This document shows positions 1-10,390 of a stretch of DNA of 64,000 nt, piece by piece; position 1 is the first letter of the stretch, and each line of letters opens with the position of its first letter. A model generated the notes under the pieces. It was not told where the DNA came from. It did not search any database and saw nothing but the letters and a program-made list of their open reading frames with translations. A program made the position numbers and the translations under genes. Source of the stretch: Acanthococcus lagerstroemiae (taxonomy: Eukaryota > Arthropoda > Insecta > Hemiptera > Eriococcidae); the NCBI GenBank assembly GCA_031841125.1, contig CM063113.1:44422197-44486196 (forward strand), in the 5' to 3' direction.

Positions 1-29
1 AAAATATACAATCTTCATGTAAGTGTTGT

Positions 30-477
30 GCTCGTTGCCCAACATAGGCGGATCGCGGTTTCTGACGCACGACTTTTCTGGACAGCGTTAGTCGGGTAGT
101 TTGCCGCTGCTTTCCCCACGTTTGTTGTGTTAGCGTTTTCCTTCTCTGTGCTGGAGAGTGTGCAGCCGCAGTTCGCTTTACTAACCACCTGTTTTCACGA
201 CGTTCAGTAAGCTCGTCAAGACGTGCACACGACAGTGTCAGTCTTTTGAATCTGGTAGTAACACGCCCTACGATTGTAGTGCCTTGTTCGTTCAAACTGG
301 CAGGGGTTACAGGGTGCGTTCTCTTCCAACCTCGATTGATACTGTAAAAGCTGTGTTCGCTAGGATCTTAACGGGGATATTCTAATATCACTAGCTTTTT
401 CCGGCGTTTGTGGGACTCTATCCCGAGACGCAAGGATTGCGGAGTGGACACGTTACCACTCAGCCATACAGCGACTT
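30..477 (-). repeat. tRNA-derived SINE, copy 1
   Basis: The high-coordinate end, read on the minus strand, is a tRNA-like head: a box A-like TGGCTGAGTGG near 460 and a decayed box B (GGGATAGAGTCCC) near 425. The body (about 120-410) is similar to 52795-53163, sharing stretches such as the run around the words tgtgcagccgcagttc and ttgatactgta. Two dispersed copies with the same tRNA-like head and the same tRNA-unrelated body are what a SINE family looks like. The box B here is more decayed than in copy 2, so this copy is probably inactive. The left boundary is approximate. No flanking target duplication was identified. Confidence 0.7.
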
Positions 478-2743
478 GACTGAAATATTAATTCAAAATT
501 CGAGAAAAATTTGCCACCAAATGATGTTAGTGTTATTGGGAGTCTTGTGAACATACCCACACTTATACGAAGGAAGCATCGCTAAATCTGATTATTCGGA
601 TTCGGAACGCTAGAGCAGTTTTTTTTGTATCGACCAGGGCTACGTTACTGCGTTTTCGAAGGTTCTTGTACTCAGGTTCAATTATGTAAAAGCCAACTGG
701 TGAATATTTATGTGTAATGAAAAAGTTTTTCTTTGATCAGGATTCGGGGGGGGGGAGGAAGGAAAAACAAAACTCTCGCTTCATTAACTTCTTTCTCCAT
801 TCCGCGGTGCTTATACCGCGTGGAAAAGAACAGCGAATTCAATAAGCGTGCTAGTCTGAATGAATAAAAACTCTTTTACAAACGAAATTAGTTTTCTAAT
901 TTAACTGGGGTACAATAGGGTTATTTTTGGCCATTGAAGTCGTCGACAAGCCGTTAGCATGCGACTCGTGAATAAAATACCCATTTCGGAACAAATCTTT
1001 GTTTCCGCTTGCTCAAAAGGTGTAGGTAGTAGGTACCTACTCAATGTTGTGCATATATACGCCCGGGCTTTGTTTCCAGGAATGACATCGTCATCGGAAA
1101 ATGCAAGACGATACGATACCGTTTATTAAGAAATATTTTCTTTAAAGTATACAACGTAGAGTGAGCCGAAATTGAATTTCGTGAAAACTTCTTCAGATAC
1201 TTCGTCATTCCTCCGTTCGGCTTCCACGGAAAAATTTAACGCGATTATTTATGAAAAAATACCTGAAGCACATTCTTTTCCCCATAATTTGTAACCGAAA
1301 CTGAAGCTGTTACTGTTTCCACTCCAGCGATACCAATCATCTTAGAAACTGTGAGAATAGACATACCTAGAAGTTGCTCTCTTAGGGATTGATGTGTAGT
1401 GAGAAATTGCTCGAGAGATTTTGCTTTCAAATAATCATATCTAAGTTATGTACCGAATTTTGCCTGTCCTTTCAAATAATAAGATGGAGTAAATAATGGG
1501 ATAAAATATTTGGCCCGCCGAAGAAAAACGTACTAACGATAGACCCCTGCACGTCGCAATAGTCGGTATAAGCGACTATCTTGATAAAAACCCACGCCCA
1601 ATGAAGCGCGACAAAATGAATGCGAAGCTAGCGACAATTGAAGACCTAACTTCCAAAACGCGCGTAGTCCAAAAAATCGAAAATCGAGTTTTTTGTGCAA
1701 TCTGGTGGAGGAAGTGAACCGTGTGCATTTTGTGATACAAGTATGAGATTTGGTACAGTTGTTTTCAAGACTCCATCTAACAATTGTAGATGTGGGGCAT
1801 GGTTTCCACCCCTTGCGGAGACCCCTTTTGGGCGGCTTTAACCCCCTAAAATTTGATGTTCTCAGAATATCTCTCAACAGTTGAACTTTAGAGGGAAAAG
1901 CTCCAAACAAAAGTTGTTCTCCATCAAATTCTCTGCAAAACGATGTATAAATATGTCACTATAGGCCTGATAGAAGATCCAAAAACGTCATTTGAAAATG
2001 AGTGTTTTCTTTTTTAAATTGCAAATTTACACATTCTAACCGCTATAATATTTTGAAATATTGCTTCGGGAGAAAATTTTAGAAGAAACGTTGAAGAACA
2101 CAACTCGTTTTTAGTGCAATTTTCAGTAAAATAGTGCATGCACTTTCTAGACAATGCAGTCGTCCAACAGACACGCCCGGGTATAACTGGCAAAGCGAAA
2201 AGAAAATAGAATGTTGTGTTACTCCTTATTTATCTCCATTTACTAAAAAATTCTTTGTGGTGAGGGAAGTTAAAAATACCGTATATGGCGAGTAGTATGT
2301 AAAGAGACTAGCACAGAAAAGAAAGAAAAATTTGCAAACTGGTCTCCAATTCTGGTCATTTTTTGAATTTAATAAAATAAAAAAGGACGGATTTTGGACT
2401 AACAATAAATATTTGAAAACAGAATTCATTTCCAATTGTAGGGGCGAAACTTGTAAGAGTAAGTGAGTATCTGTACTTAGATCAAGTGACTTTGTTTGCA
2501 AATAATATTGAAAAATTGTGGATGCAAGACTATCCAGCTCTTGGAAAAATGTTTAGGCTCATAAAAAGATCTTTAAAAGCAAAATGAAACTTGCAATAAG
2601 AATAAAAATATTAGAAAGCTGTGAGAATACAGTATTAATCTACAGTGCCCAAACTCGGGCCTTGACCCAAGGTCAACTGAAACAACTAATAAACCCTGAT
2701 AACTCTGTGCTACGTAGTATTCTGGGGATTCGGCTAAAAGATA
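478..2743. other. no gene recognised
   Basis: AT-rich sequence with scattered short open frames and no domain, no convincing exon and no terminal repeats. A small hairpin (AGTCG gtataag CGACT) lies near 1562-1578. The frames at 1245-1430, 1533-1910 and 2226-2501 have no recognisable motifs and look like chance. Confidence 0.5.
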
Positions 2744-2903
2744 TGCAGGTCGTTTCAGAAGTAAGGTCACACTGTCTATAAAACGCCAGGAAAGTGGTAA
2801 CACTGAGTCGACTGAGAATAAAAATGTTCGTTTGGATTCTGTGAATAGATTGCATAACGTGCAGTTATCGTTCAGTACTGTATATTGTGTAAAATTGAGC
2901 TGA

Positions 2904-3713
2904 ATGATGAACGCGAGGACATGCGGTCCATCCAATTTTCGTGATTGCGAAATTCGCGCTTTAATTGAATTTTTAAACGCTGAAAAGGTGCCCAGTGAGG
3001 AAATTCATTGTAGATTGTCAGCAGTGTATAGCAGCGATGATATCATGACGCGCTACCATGTCTACAGATGGATAGAACGCCTTAAAAAAGAGCAAGTAAA
3101 CAGTTAGACAGCTAAACACACACGATGAAAGCGAAGCGGCCGTCTATCAGTGCGCAGTCTGTTACAAGAAACCTGGTGATCACTATTTCTGACCATCACG
3201 AGATGGCGACATGTTATCCTCGACCGCAATTTGCGCAGTCAAAAACAAACTCCTTGGATTTTTGCAACGGCAGGTGGTTCCATGACAATGCACCAGCTTA
3301 TAGATCCCAACTCGTTTCAGTCCCTCCTCATGGTGGATTTACATTCGAGTCGGCGACAGCTACAGATTTACATTCCTTTTCAACTTTGTTGCAGACCAAT
3401 CACAGACATGTCGCGGACCACTTTTCCCGAACCGACAAGCGCCGGTTTGGGGAGAATGTCGCCGACATTGCGTTGCTGTGTTGTGTTGTCAAAACCGTAT
3501 CCGACAAAACAAGTTGGCCTGGTGTCGCCGACTCGAATGTAAATCCACCGTCAAGGACCTGAAACGGAACGTTTTTGTGCAATCTCCTTCCTCATCTCGG
3601 ATTTCCATTTGCTTCTGGAATTGAAACGCGAGCTTGGAGGTCAGCGCTTTGTGAATAAAGTGGAACTGCGCAATGCAATTGAGACAGTTTTCCTAAAACT
3701 GGGCGGCGCGTAG
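2904..3713 (+). pseudogene. mariner transposase, broken
   Basis: A mariner transposase cuts and pastes its element at TA sites with a D,D34D catalytic triad. The first 67 residues are the N-terminal helix-turn-helix of the HTH_48 type (CEIRALIEFLNAEKVPSEEI). After a frame change comes a GRPSIS-like linker (here KRPSIS), then the FHDNAPAYRS segment around the second catalytic aspartate. The chain is then interrupted by the MITE at 3331-3550. It resumes at about 3620 with ELKRELGGQRF and ends at the TAG at 3711. The region of the first catalytic aspartate appears deleted and the reading frame changes at least twice. It lies between matched inverted repeats, so its identity is secure. Confidence 0.85.
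3331..3550. mobile_element. 220-bp MITE inserted in the mariner
   Basis: Near-perfect inverted repeats of 28 bp: GGTGGATTTACATTCGAGTC from 3332 and its complement ending at 3549. The trinucleotide TCA flanks both sides (3328-3330 and 3551-3553), a probable 3-bp target duplication. It has no coding capacity. Removing it reconnects two parts of the mariner transposase, so it inserted after the mariner. A 3-bp duplication would fit a PIF/Harbinger-mobilised MITE, but the superfamily is inferred only weakly. Confidence 0.8.
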
Positions 3714-3984
3714 TACTCTTTTAAAATAGAAAAACTTGTGTACTGATTTAACAGATGTTTGGATCATGGGCAGGATTATATGGGAAAATAGTAAATTCCT
3801 TCATGAACAAACTCTTTTTTGTCCGCAGTGCTTTGATTCTGTTTGGAGGCTTTTACAGACAGTGTGACCTTACTTCTGAAACGACCCGTAACATCAAAAT
3901 TCGGGACATTAAAAAAAAGAACTGGTACTGAAAATATAGCTGATAAAATTTGAAAAATGAAAACAGAAGTACGGGGGTCATATT

Positions 3985-4182
3985 ATGTTCAGGGAGGAGA
4001 GAGTGATAAGGAATCTGAGGAACATCTTATGGCTACCACTGGACAGGGGGAGGAGAAGGAGTCGCCCTGCTACCAGTTGGTGCGACGAGATTTTATGTTA
4101 TATGGGATCCAGATGGAGGACCACAGCCAGCACAAGAAAATGGTGGAAGCGGGTGGAGGCTTACGCCCTATGGTGGGTGTAA
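3985..4182 (+). pseudogene. LINE ORF2 C-terminal tail, relic
   Basis: The translated segment GRRRSRPATSWCDEI, followed by WRTTASTRKWWKRV and a stop, resembles the C-terminal tail that follows the reverse transcriptase in RTE/CR1-like non-LTR retrotransposons (general form RRxRGRPxxxWxD then W..A.DR..W). Only about 45 residues remain and no reverse-transcriptase core is seen upstream. It is close to the EGF exons but belongs to a dead retroelement. Identity rests on pattern only. Confidence 0.45.
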
Positions 4183-4321
4183 TAGCTGGCGACTTACATG
4201 GGGTGTAATTACCATCATGCTAGCCGTGTATATGAAGTAAGAATCAACCGCACCACCTTGTATGTTGTATCGTCTATACTTTTTCGCTTTTGGGCGCGAG
4301 TAAATTATATTTCACGTGCAG

Positions 4322-4430
4322 TAGCACAGGAGCAGGAACGAAGCGAAGTGCATTTGATGCGGGCAGACATACGACGACGCGACGCTGCGGCGTTAACTGC
4401 CTGGCAGTTGGCGCTACGGAAGTGCGACAG
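4322..4430 (+). CDS. internal exon upstream of EGF-like module
   Basis: This segment is preceded by a splice acceptor (tttcacgtgcag) and followed by a donor (cag/gtaatg). It is open throughout and encodes a charged, probably helical stretch (AQEQERSEVHLMRADIRRRD then AAALTAWQLALRKCD). Its last codon is split after two bases and is completed in phase by the first base of the exon at 4494, giving RSYKCSC across the junction. The exon is 109 bp, and only a 63-bp intron separates it from the next. I do not recognise the gene. The context suggests an extracellular or membrane protein with EGF repeats. The upstream exon is not identified. Confidence 0.6.
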
Positions 4431-4493
4431 GTAATGACGTATATGTATATTTTGTAAGTTACACGTTTTTAAAATATTTTCGTCATTTTTCAG

Positions 4494-4598
4494 AAGCTAC
4501 AAGTGCTCTTGTTTCGAGGGGTTTTACGGCGAGAATTGCGGATACGGTCCTCTGTGCGAGCCGGGAAAAAATAGCTGCGCGAACGGAGCCACATGCAG
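4494..4598 (+). CDS. exon encoding an EGF-like module
   Basis: The exon is bounded by a good acceptor (tcatttttcag) and donor (tgcag/gtaacg), is 105 bp long and has the same phase at both ends, so it can be skipped or duplicated without frame loss. Joined to 4322-4430 it reads CSCFEGFYGENCGYGPLCE then SCANGATCR. The spacing CxCxxGFxGxxC is the classic C-terminal half of an EGF domain, and CxNGATC starts the next one. EGF modules are secreted or membrane ectodomain units held by disulfides. This is the strongest host-gene evidence in the window. Which EGF protein it belongs to cannot be decided from two exons. Confidence 0.75.
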
Positions 4599-6504
4599 GT
4601 AACGTTTACAGTATATATACGAGTATAGTACTTATGCACTTCATCATTTTCAAAAACCAACAGCACCCGTTTTACATGGACGTATACGTATATAGTTTCG
4701 TAATAGGCTATACCGCTTTGAAAGTACAAATGCGCTCATAAAGTAGGCAAATGCAGGCGATCGTAAAGCGGCCTGTTTACCTTTAATTTTCGCGCGATTT
4801 GTTTATCGCGAAAGCGTGCCATCTTCTGATAACATCCCCCTACACCCGACACGGTGGTTCGAATTTACGAGATAACAGCTGAGATTAAAAGCAGCTGTTA
4901 CATGGAGTCGCCGAACGTACATAAGTTTGTTTCAAGAAGACTAACTAAGCCTTTCGCCAAATGAAGCTTATACACTCTCGGCATTTCTCTTTCCAATTTA
5001 ATTTAATCTCGATATTTTTTCTCCTCTTTCTTTTTTGCGAATTCGTTCAAATCTTTTTTCCGTTTTCGCCGGCGAAGAAAAAGTTTCATTTTCGCGGTTT
5101 TATTCCCACCGAAGTTGTAGCAGCGAGTATTTTTTCTTCTTCTTTTGTTAAAAGGCTTACTTTCATTAAGCAGAATAGTTGGAAAAAAAAAAAAAAAACT
5201 ACAAAAACGGAGCGATGGAGGGATTCGATCGCCGAACACGAAAGATGGCCGCTTGTATTCCGGTTATATAATAAAACTGGTAAGGGGGGTCGCAACCTCT
5301 TCTCCCCGAAACGAGGTGCGAGAAAGTTATTTTCATGCGATTTGGCAATTACGGTGGAGAGAAAAACGATAAAGAACAATGGCAGAGTCTTTGAGTCGGT
5401 TCGGCGTCGCCAATATCATCCCCCATTTGTACGGGCAGTGTGCTCTCTGCGGAGCTTTCGCCGGCCCCCGCCCTTCCGAACGGGCAAACGGGTATAAGGA
5501 AATTAAATAAAACCCCTTATTTATCGGAGACGTAAATATTATTGAAAGGGAAGACAGAGCAGACAGCGTCCGAAGATCAGTTTTCAGCCAGAAAAGGCGT
5601 GCATAATTGGTAAGTGTCTTTTTGTGTAACAAGCCATCCACGAGACAGAGGGAAGTGGGCTGGCAGCCGCTGAACTCGGAAATTTTAATAGTTCGAGTTG
5701 TCAAAGAAAAGCCACCCATTTTATAAAAGAGAATTAATTACGTTTCTGTGATTTTTTTTTTCGCCTTTTGAAATGAGTGTCGACTGTCAAGGCAGTGAGA
5801 TCCAGTTTTGTGTATAGGCATGACATCTTACTCGAGGCACTTTTCGAATTGACGCGTTTAATGTGACGCGCTGCATCAAAGTTGATTGACTGTACGGAAA
5901 ATATCCCCTAAATTATGGAAGGAATTTAACGTCAGTTTTAATTTTCGCTGACTAGGGAACCACCCTAGGTCTCTTCATTTTCGGGCTTCGAAACCGAGTC
6001 ATTGTGTTGGAGGAAGGGGGCCTATAATTCAGCAGTGGCCATCGCTGGCGTTATTACAGTATTGCTTTTTCTTACCGGCTTCGAAATACGTACCACTATA
6101 GAAGGACTGCGACTGCTCGTGAGATAGACTGGGAGGCTGCCGAGGGGACAGAATGGATAAATTGCAGTCTGAAATTTAAAAAAAAAAAAAAAGGTTTATA
6201 CTACTTATACTTTGAAAGTATTTGTTTATCCGTTAGAAAAATCTGTTTTAAAAGCGTAGGACTATAACGGCTTTTACAGTCCTCGTCCTGTCAAAAAGTA
6301 CGAACAGCGATGCGCAATTCGAAGATAAAAGCAACGAGCCTCTGCGCCTTATCCACTTATCCTACTTTTCCACAGGCTCCATTTGACAATCACAGGAAAT
6401 TATTTTGCCAAAAACAAAATGTAAAGATAGAGTGGAAAATGAAAATATTGCAGTTTGAATTACGCTGACCCCTCAAAAGTTTTGTTTTGGGTTCTATAAA
6501 AACT
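4599..6504. other. probable intron or intergenic DNA, no gene recognised
   Basis: Sequence downstream of the EGF exon with homopolymer runs (A16 near 5184, A13 near 6178) and pyrimidine-rich stretches near 4980-5160. The longest frame here (4961-5497 on the plus strand) is a low-complexity F/K/R-rich translation with no motif and is not called. No further EGF exon was recognised. It could be the intron following 4598, since that exon ends in a good splice donor. Confidence 0.4.
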
Positions 6505-6600
6505 AGAGTGGTCTTTATTTTAATAACTTTCTCGGAAATTTCCCTCCTTTTTCAGAAGCTATTTCAAATATTAGAAGAAAAAAAATCTCAAAAAAGTTTG
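6505..6600. repeat. diverged direct repeat, left copy
   Basis: Similar to 8950-9060: both contain the core AGAAGCTATTTCAAATA and the context tggtctt-attttaa upstream, with aagaaaaa following. The two copies lie on either side of the element at 6657-8877 in the same orientation. The distance and divergence are too great for a target-site duplication. They may be a local repeat family into which the element inserted. Confidence 0.5.
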
Positions 6601-6656
6601 AGCTTGATCGGGGTAATATGAACTCGTGTCCGCGGGGGTCAAAGGCCAACTCTTTT

Positions 6657-8877
6657 CAGGGTGTCCATTCTCTGGAAAACCTGGAAAAGTCAGGGAATTT
6701 TGTCATTTTTAGCATTTTTCACCTAAAAGTCAGGGAATTTCGTAAAAAAATCGACTGTGAAATTCTGTAGTATTTCAAACAGATTTTACCCCATTTCTTA
6801 TTAAAATTTTTTTTCTTCGCTTCGCTCAGGCAATTTTCTTCGTTTTTTTTCTTATTTCACAGGAGAAAAACGTGGGTAGTACAACCCCCTCTCCTATCGC
6901 AGTAGTACAGAGTGTGTTGGTGTGATGAAATCGTTTTCATGGTATTCATTTCGCATCTACATCTTTCTATTAAGGCTGCTATACACTTCACTGTATTTCG
7001 TGACTTTTCACGAACCATTTCACGAAAAATATGACGAAACGCAAACCAATCCCTATTGGCCTATCCAGCACTCACCAGAGTTGATAGTGTTGTTCACATG
7101 TACACACCAGTACTAACATACAAAGAAATCTGAAATAAGGTACCTGCTGATAACAAACATGGGGGAAAACTTTAAATTCATGTTATGAAAGTTTCCGAGA
7201 AGATTTAATTCTACAAATTAGTGTATTTATAGCTTGTTGTGTCCAAAATCGATATACCTAATCAGAATCTTCAATTCAACTTTCATTATTTAGAAATCTC
7301 GATGCAATGTAAATTTTTTATGCAAAACGAGCTCCAGATACCTCATTTCAACTAGTTAGTATAAAATCCGCCAGATGTCGGCCACTTCGCTTGGACAGGC
7401 GAATACACATCTCCTAATGGCAGCCGTTTCGTGTTTCGTGTTTTCATCTCATCCTATTCGCAAGAATCTGAAAATCGGCGCCAAAATGAAGAAATATTCG
7501 GTCTAGCTCCTCTCCCCAGTGTAAAATTTTTTAAAAAGAAAGTCGTAATGAAACGAAAATTTGAAAACCAATGAATTCACCTTCTGGGACATGACATCCT
7601 GCCATCGGATTTTTCTTTGGTTCCTTTCTCCTTAGCAAATGTAAATAAGGGTGAATGAAAGGGACTTCCGAGATTTTGGCGGAAAAGTAATTAATTAATC
7701 CACAAAATTTGAAAAAAATCTTAAGACCGCATAATAATTATTATCGCGTTACGAAAGAGTCCATTGTTTTCAGATATATGACCTTATATTGTATCTGTCG
7801 ATACTCTTAAATTGAAACCTCTTCCGCCTCCCATGGTGCCATAATTTCCCAGATCCTAACCACCTACTTTCACAGCATTTGTCGTTAGATATGCTGCAGC
7901 TTTTTCACCTGGGTTTCAGAATTCATTTTATTAGTTATTTTTCCTCCCCCTAAACCATTCAGGCTTCAAGAGGGAGGGGCTAATTCCGGTTACTCTAGTT
8001 TTCTTCAAGTTCCAAATTCTTTACGAGATTCTAAAGTCAATTTTTTGGACAGGAGCTCTTTTGGCATGTTCAATTCTGCTGTGAATTTCTTTTCTATTTT
8101 CGTTTATTTCATTGAGTGTTGCGCCGAGATGTTTGATGGAGGGTACCTGCTCGATTTTGACACCGTTGATTAGGAGGTCCGTTTTTGTCGGTTGTTCTGA
8201 GAAGACTATGAGTTTGGTTTTAGACGTGTTTAAAGTTAGTCCAAAGGTTTCACATCGTCATACTACTTTGTTCATCATCCTCTGTAATTTTGCTTGGTTG
8301 CTGGCAATGGTGTCGTCTGCATATCGGAAGTTGTTTATGATCGTCCCATTAACTATTATGCCGCCAGAGTCTTCGTTGATATTAGGAAGAGTGAATTCCG
8401 AGTCAACCGTTGCTTGTCCTACGCTCTTGCTACCTGGTTGGTCGCACCAGGAGGGACAGGGTCCAAAAGTTACCCCTAAAATCGAATATAGCGACCTCGA
8501 AAACCTATAAACCAATTTTCGAATTTTATTCTCTTTCACCCCCCCCCCCGTCCTTCACGGTCGGTATTAAGTCGCACGAAAAAATCTATGAAGTCTTTAA
8601 TTGACATCGCACCACGCTGCACCCCATAGAGCACGTTTTTATTTCCATCATTAAATTTTTACACCCCTTCTGCCGTAGCTTCATAAGCACACGGTAGTAA
8701 AAAAAATTTGTGAAGTGATTGACGATATTCACCGCTCACGATGTTCGAAAAAATTTGACCCCCCCCCCCCTTTGCATGTGTAATTTGTATTTGAAGGGTA
8801 TAGAAAACTGAAAAAATTGGTCTAGAAAACCTGGAAAAGTCAGGGAAAATCATTTCCGAACAAGAATGGACACCTTG
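6657..8877. mobile_element. 2.2-kb element with CAGGGTGTCCATTC ends
   Basis: Inverted termini: CAGGGTGTCCATTC at 6657 and GAATGGACACCTTG ending at 8877. Subterminal sequence AAAACCTGGAAAAGTCAGGG appears near both ends (in inverted relation at the termini, and again in the same orientation at 8826). A TCTTTT direct duplication flanks the element (6651-6656 and 8878-8883). Short CAGGG-type termini with a 5-8 bp duplication suggest a hAT-like non-autonomous element, but no transposase is seen. The interior carries a LINE reverse-transcriptase fragment (8035-8545) and homopolymer C runs at 8540-8548 and 8760-8771. Confidence 0.6.
8035..8545 (-). pseudogene. LINE reverse transcriptase fragment
   Basis: On the minus strand, NNFRYADDTI contains the YADD active-site motif of reverse transcriptase. 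Downstream in shifted frames come ETFGLTLNTSKTKLIVFSEQ (the conserved G-L-x-x-N-x-x-K-T-K motif) and INGVKIEQVPSIKHLGATLN, typical of RTE/CR1-like LINEs. A CDQPGSKSVG block upstream may be the palm segment around motif B. About 170 codons survive with frameshifts. The catalytic YADD is intact, but the enzyme lacks its N-terminal fingers and endonuclease. It sits inside the TIR element at 6657-8877. Confidence 0.75.
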
Positions 8878-8949
8878 TCTTTTCGTCCAGATTGACCATT
8901 TAAATGAAAGATAATAAATACATTTATCGACTTTGATGGGACTCGGACT

Positions 8950-9060
8950 GAATTGGTCTTCATTTTAAAAATTTTGTCTATAAACTTCCTCAAATTCTAG
9001 AAGCTATTTCAAATACTGGAAGAAAAAGGAATAAGAATAACGAAAATAAAAAAAAGTTTA
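8950..9060. repeat. diverged direct repeat, right copy
   Basis: Partner of 6505-6600, with the shared core AGAAGCTATTTCAAATA and A-rich continuation. The same orientation on both sides of the 2.2-kb element suggests the element is embedded in a tandem or segmentally repeated background. Confidence 0.5.
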
Positions 9061-9758
9061 CCGACTTTGATGGCTTTCGGTTGAGTGCTTGTCTGATGTC
9101 GGTACATTATGCATGCAAAATTTTATACATTTATATTCGCTAATGTTGCCACAGTCACGATTCAAAAGTTCAAAAACGTAATTTTTGTAGCTATGCAAAA
9201 CTTTCAACTCGCCTCCATTGGTTCACATAGAACGTCGGGCTATTCGCACAGAATAGAGAAGAGAATGTACAATCCAGGAAAATGTCGGAAATTCAGGAAA
9301 TCATATTTTGATTAGGGGTACTTTGGAAAAACTCGAAAAAATAAGCTAAAACATTCAGAGAAGATTCACAAGTTCACCAATTTTATTAAAATTCGTGAGA
9401 TTGCAGTGGCATCGGCTTAAATATCAAAACATTATTTGTTCTTTAGTTTATCATCCAATAGTTTAGGATCCTATTTTGCCCCCCTAATCAACTTTAGGGA
9501 TACGAACTGGGAGGCCGCGACTGTTCATGACTTCTTCCTTAATAAATATTGACTCAATATTTTTTTCTCATTTAAATGAATGGAACTTTTTTTTTTTTTT
9601 TGTAGTGGAAATATTGTGAACTATGACATGATGAAATATCATTACTTTTTCGAGTTTTGGTTAAAATATCATAGCTTTTCGTGACTTTTATGACAATCCT
9701 TTGAAATCATGTATTTTTTCAAGACTTTTTATGACTTTTCAGGCCAGTAGACACCCTG
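9061..9758. other. repeat-like DNA ending in CAGGGTGTCTACTGG
   Basis: The right end, read on the minus strand, is CAGGGTGTCTACTGG followed by repeated short blocks around the words tcatgactttt and gacttt. This resembles the outer end of a CAGGGTGTC-type non-autonomous transposon. A matching left terminus could not be located, so only one end is claimed. A T14 run lies near 9588. Confidence 0.35.
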
Positions 9759-9879
9759 TATTTAAAGACTTAACATGGAAGGAATGTAAAATAAATATAG
9801 ACGACAAGTTCTTAAATCGCTCGAGATTGGCCTAACAACAAGTCTTGGTAAGCAGACTAAGCACCCATAAGGATGAAGG

Positions 9880-10390
9880 TTGGTTACATCAAGTTTAAAA
9901 GCGGTTCGGCAGATTAATACAAGAACCAAATATTTAGCCAATACTTCAGGAACAAAGGTATACCCTAATAATAAAGAGATTGAGAGGAATTACGGCTATA
10001 CATATCTAGACCAAATCATATCATTTTAGGGCAAAACGAGGAGAGAGCACAGAATGAGGAAAAGCCAAGCGTAGCAAAGTCACTGGTCGCTTAATCACAT
10101 ATTTAGGAACAAATCAAAAACTAATCTAAAATGAGAATGCTTGAAGCTTGCATATGGCCAATTTCTCTGAACGGGGCACATGTGTGGTTAATAATTAAAA
10201 AAACATGTTACGATGCTGCTTGAAGCGCAAGAAAAGATAGAAAGAAGTATCCTTGATATCAGGAGAAGCGATAAAGAGACATATTAATTACACTCGGCAA
10301 GGATATCAAAATTCAGGTATGCCGACCATGTAGCAAGAGCCAACAGCGACATATGGAACAAGATAGCCACCCAATGAACCCCTAAGGGGT
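9880..10390 (+). pseudogene. LINE ORF2 C-terminal region, plus strand
   Basis: Broken frames read YLDQIISFQGKTRREH, then WSLNHIFRNKSK, LRMLEAC-like MRMLEACIWPISLNGAHVW, IERSILDI and YADHVARANSDIWNK. This ordered set is the stretch after the reverse-transcriptase thumb in RTE/CR1-like LINEs (YLGQ.ISF..K, LK..I, LYGA.TW, ER.MLGI, W.GHVAR). Stops and frameshifts are frequent. It is a second LINE relic, on the opposite strand to the one at 8.0-8.5 kb, and not clearly the same element. Confidence 0.65.

Larger units (their letters stand above)
2744..3888 (+). mobile_element. mariner-type DNA transposon relic
   Basis: Terminal inverted repeats of about 35 bp are visible: GTTTCAGAAGTAAGGTCACA from 2752 and its complement at 3861-3880, continuing inward through the CTGTCTRTAAAA portion. 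A TA lies just outside each end (about 2742 and 3889), as expected for Tc1/mariner target duplications. Inside is a broken transposase (2904-3713). The element is about 1.14 kb, slightly shorter than a complete mariner (about 1.3 kb) even though it contains a 220-bp insertion, so roughly 0.4 kb of original sequence is lost. It is certainly inactive. Confidence 0.85.

Noticed and set aside
4961..5497. 178-residue open frame on the plus strand downstream of the EGF exons
   Set aside because: Translation is low-complexity (F, K and R runs over T- and A-rich DNA), with competing frames on both strands and no domain or splice context.
8112..8510. 132-residue plus-strand frame
   Set aside because: It is antisense to the LINE reverse-transcriptase fragment with the YADD motif on the minus strand.
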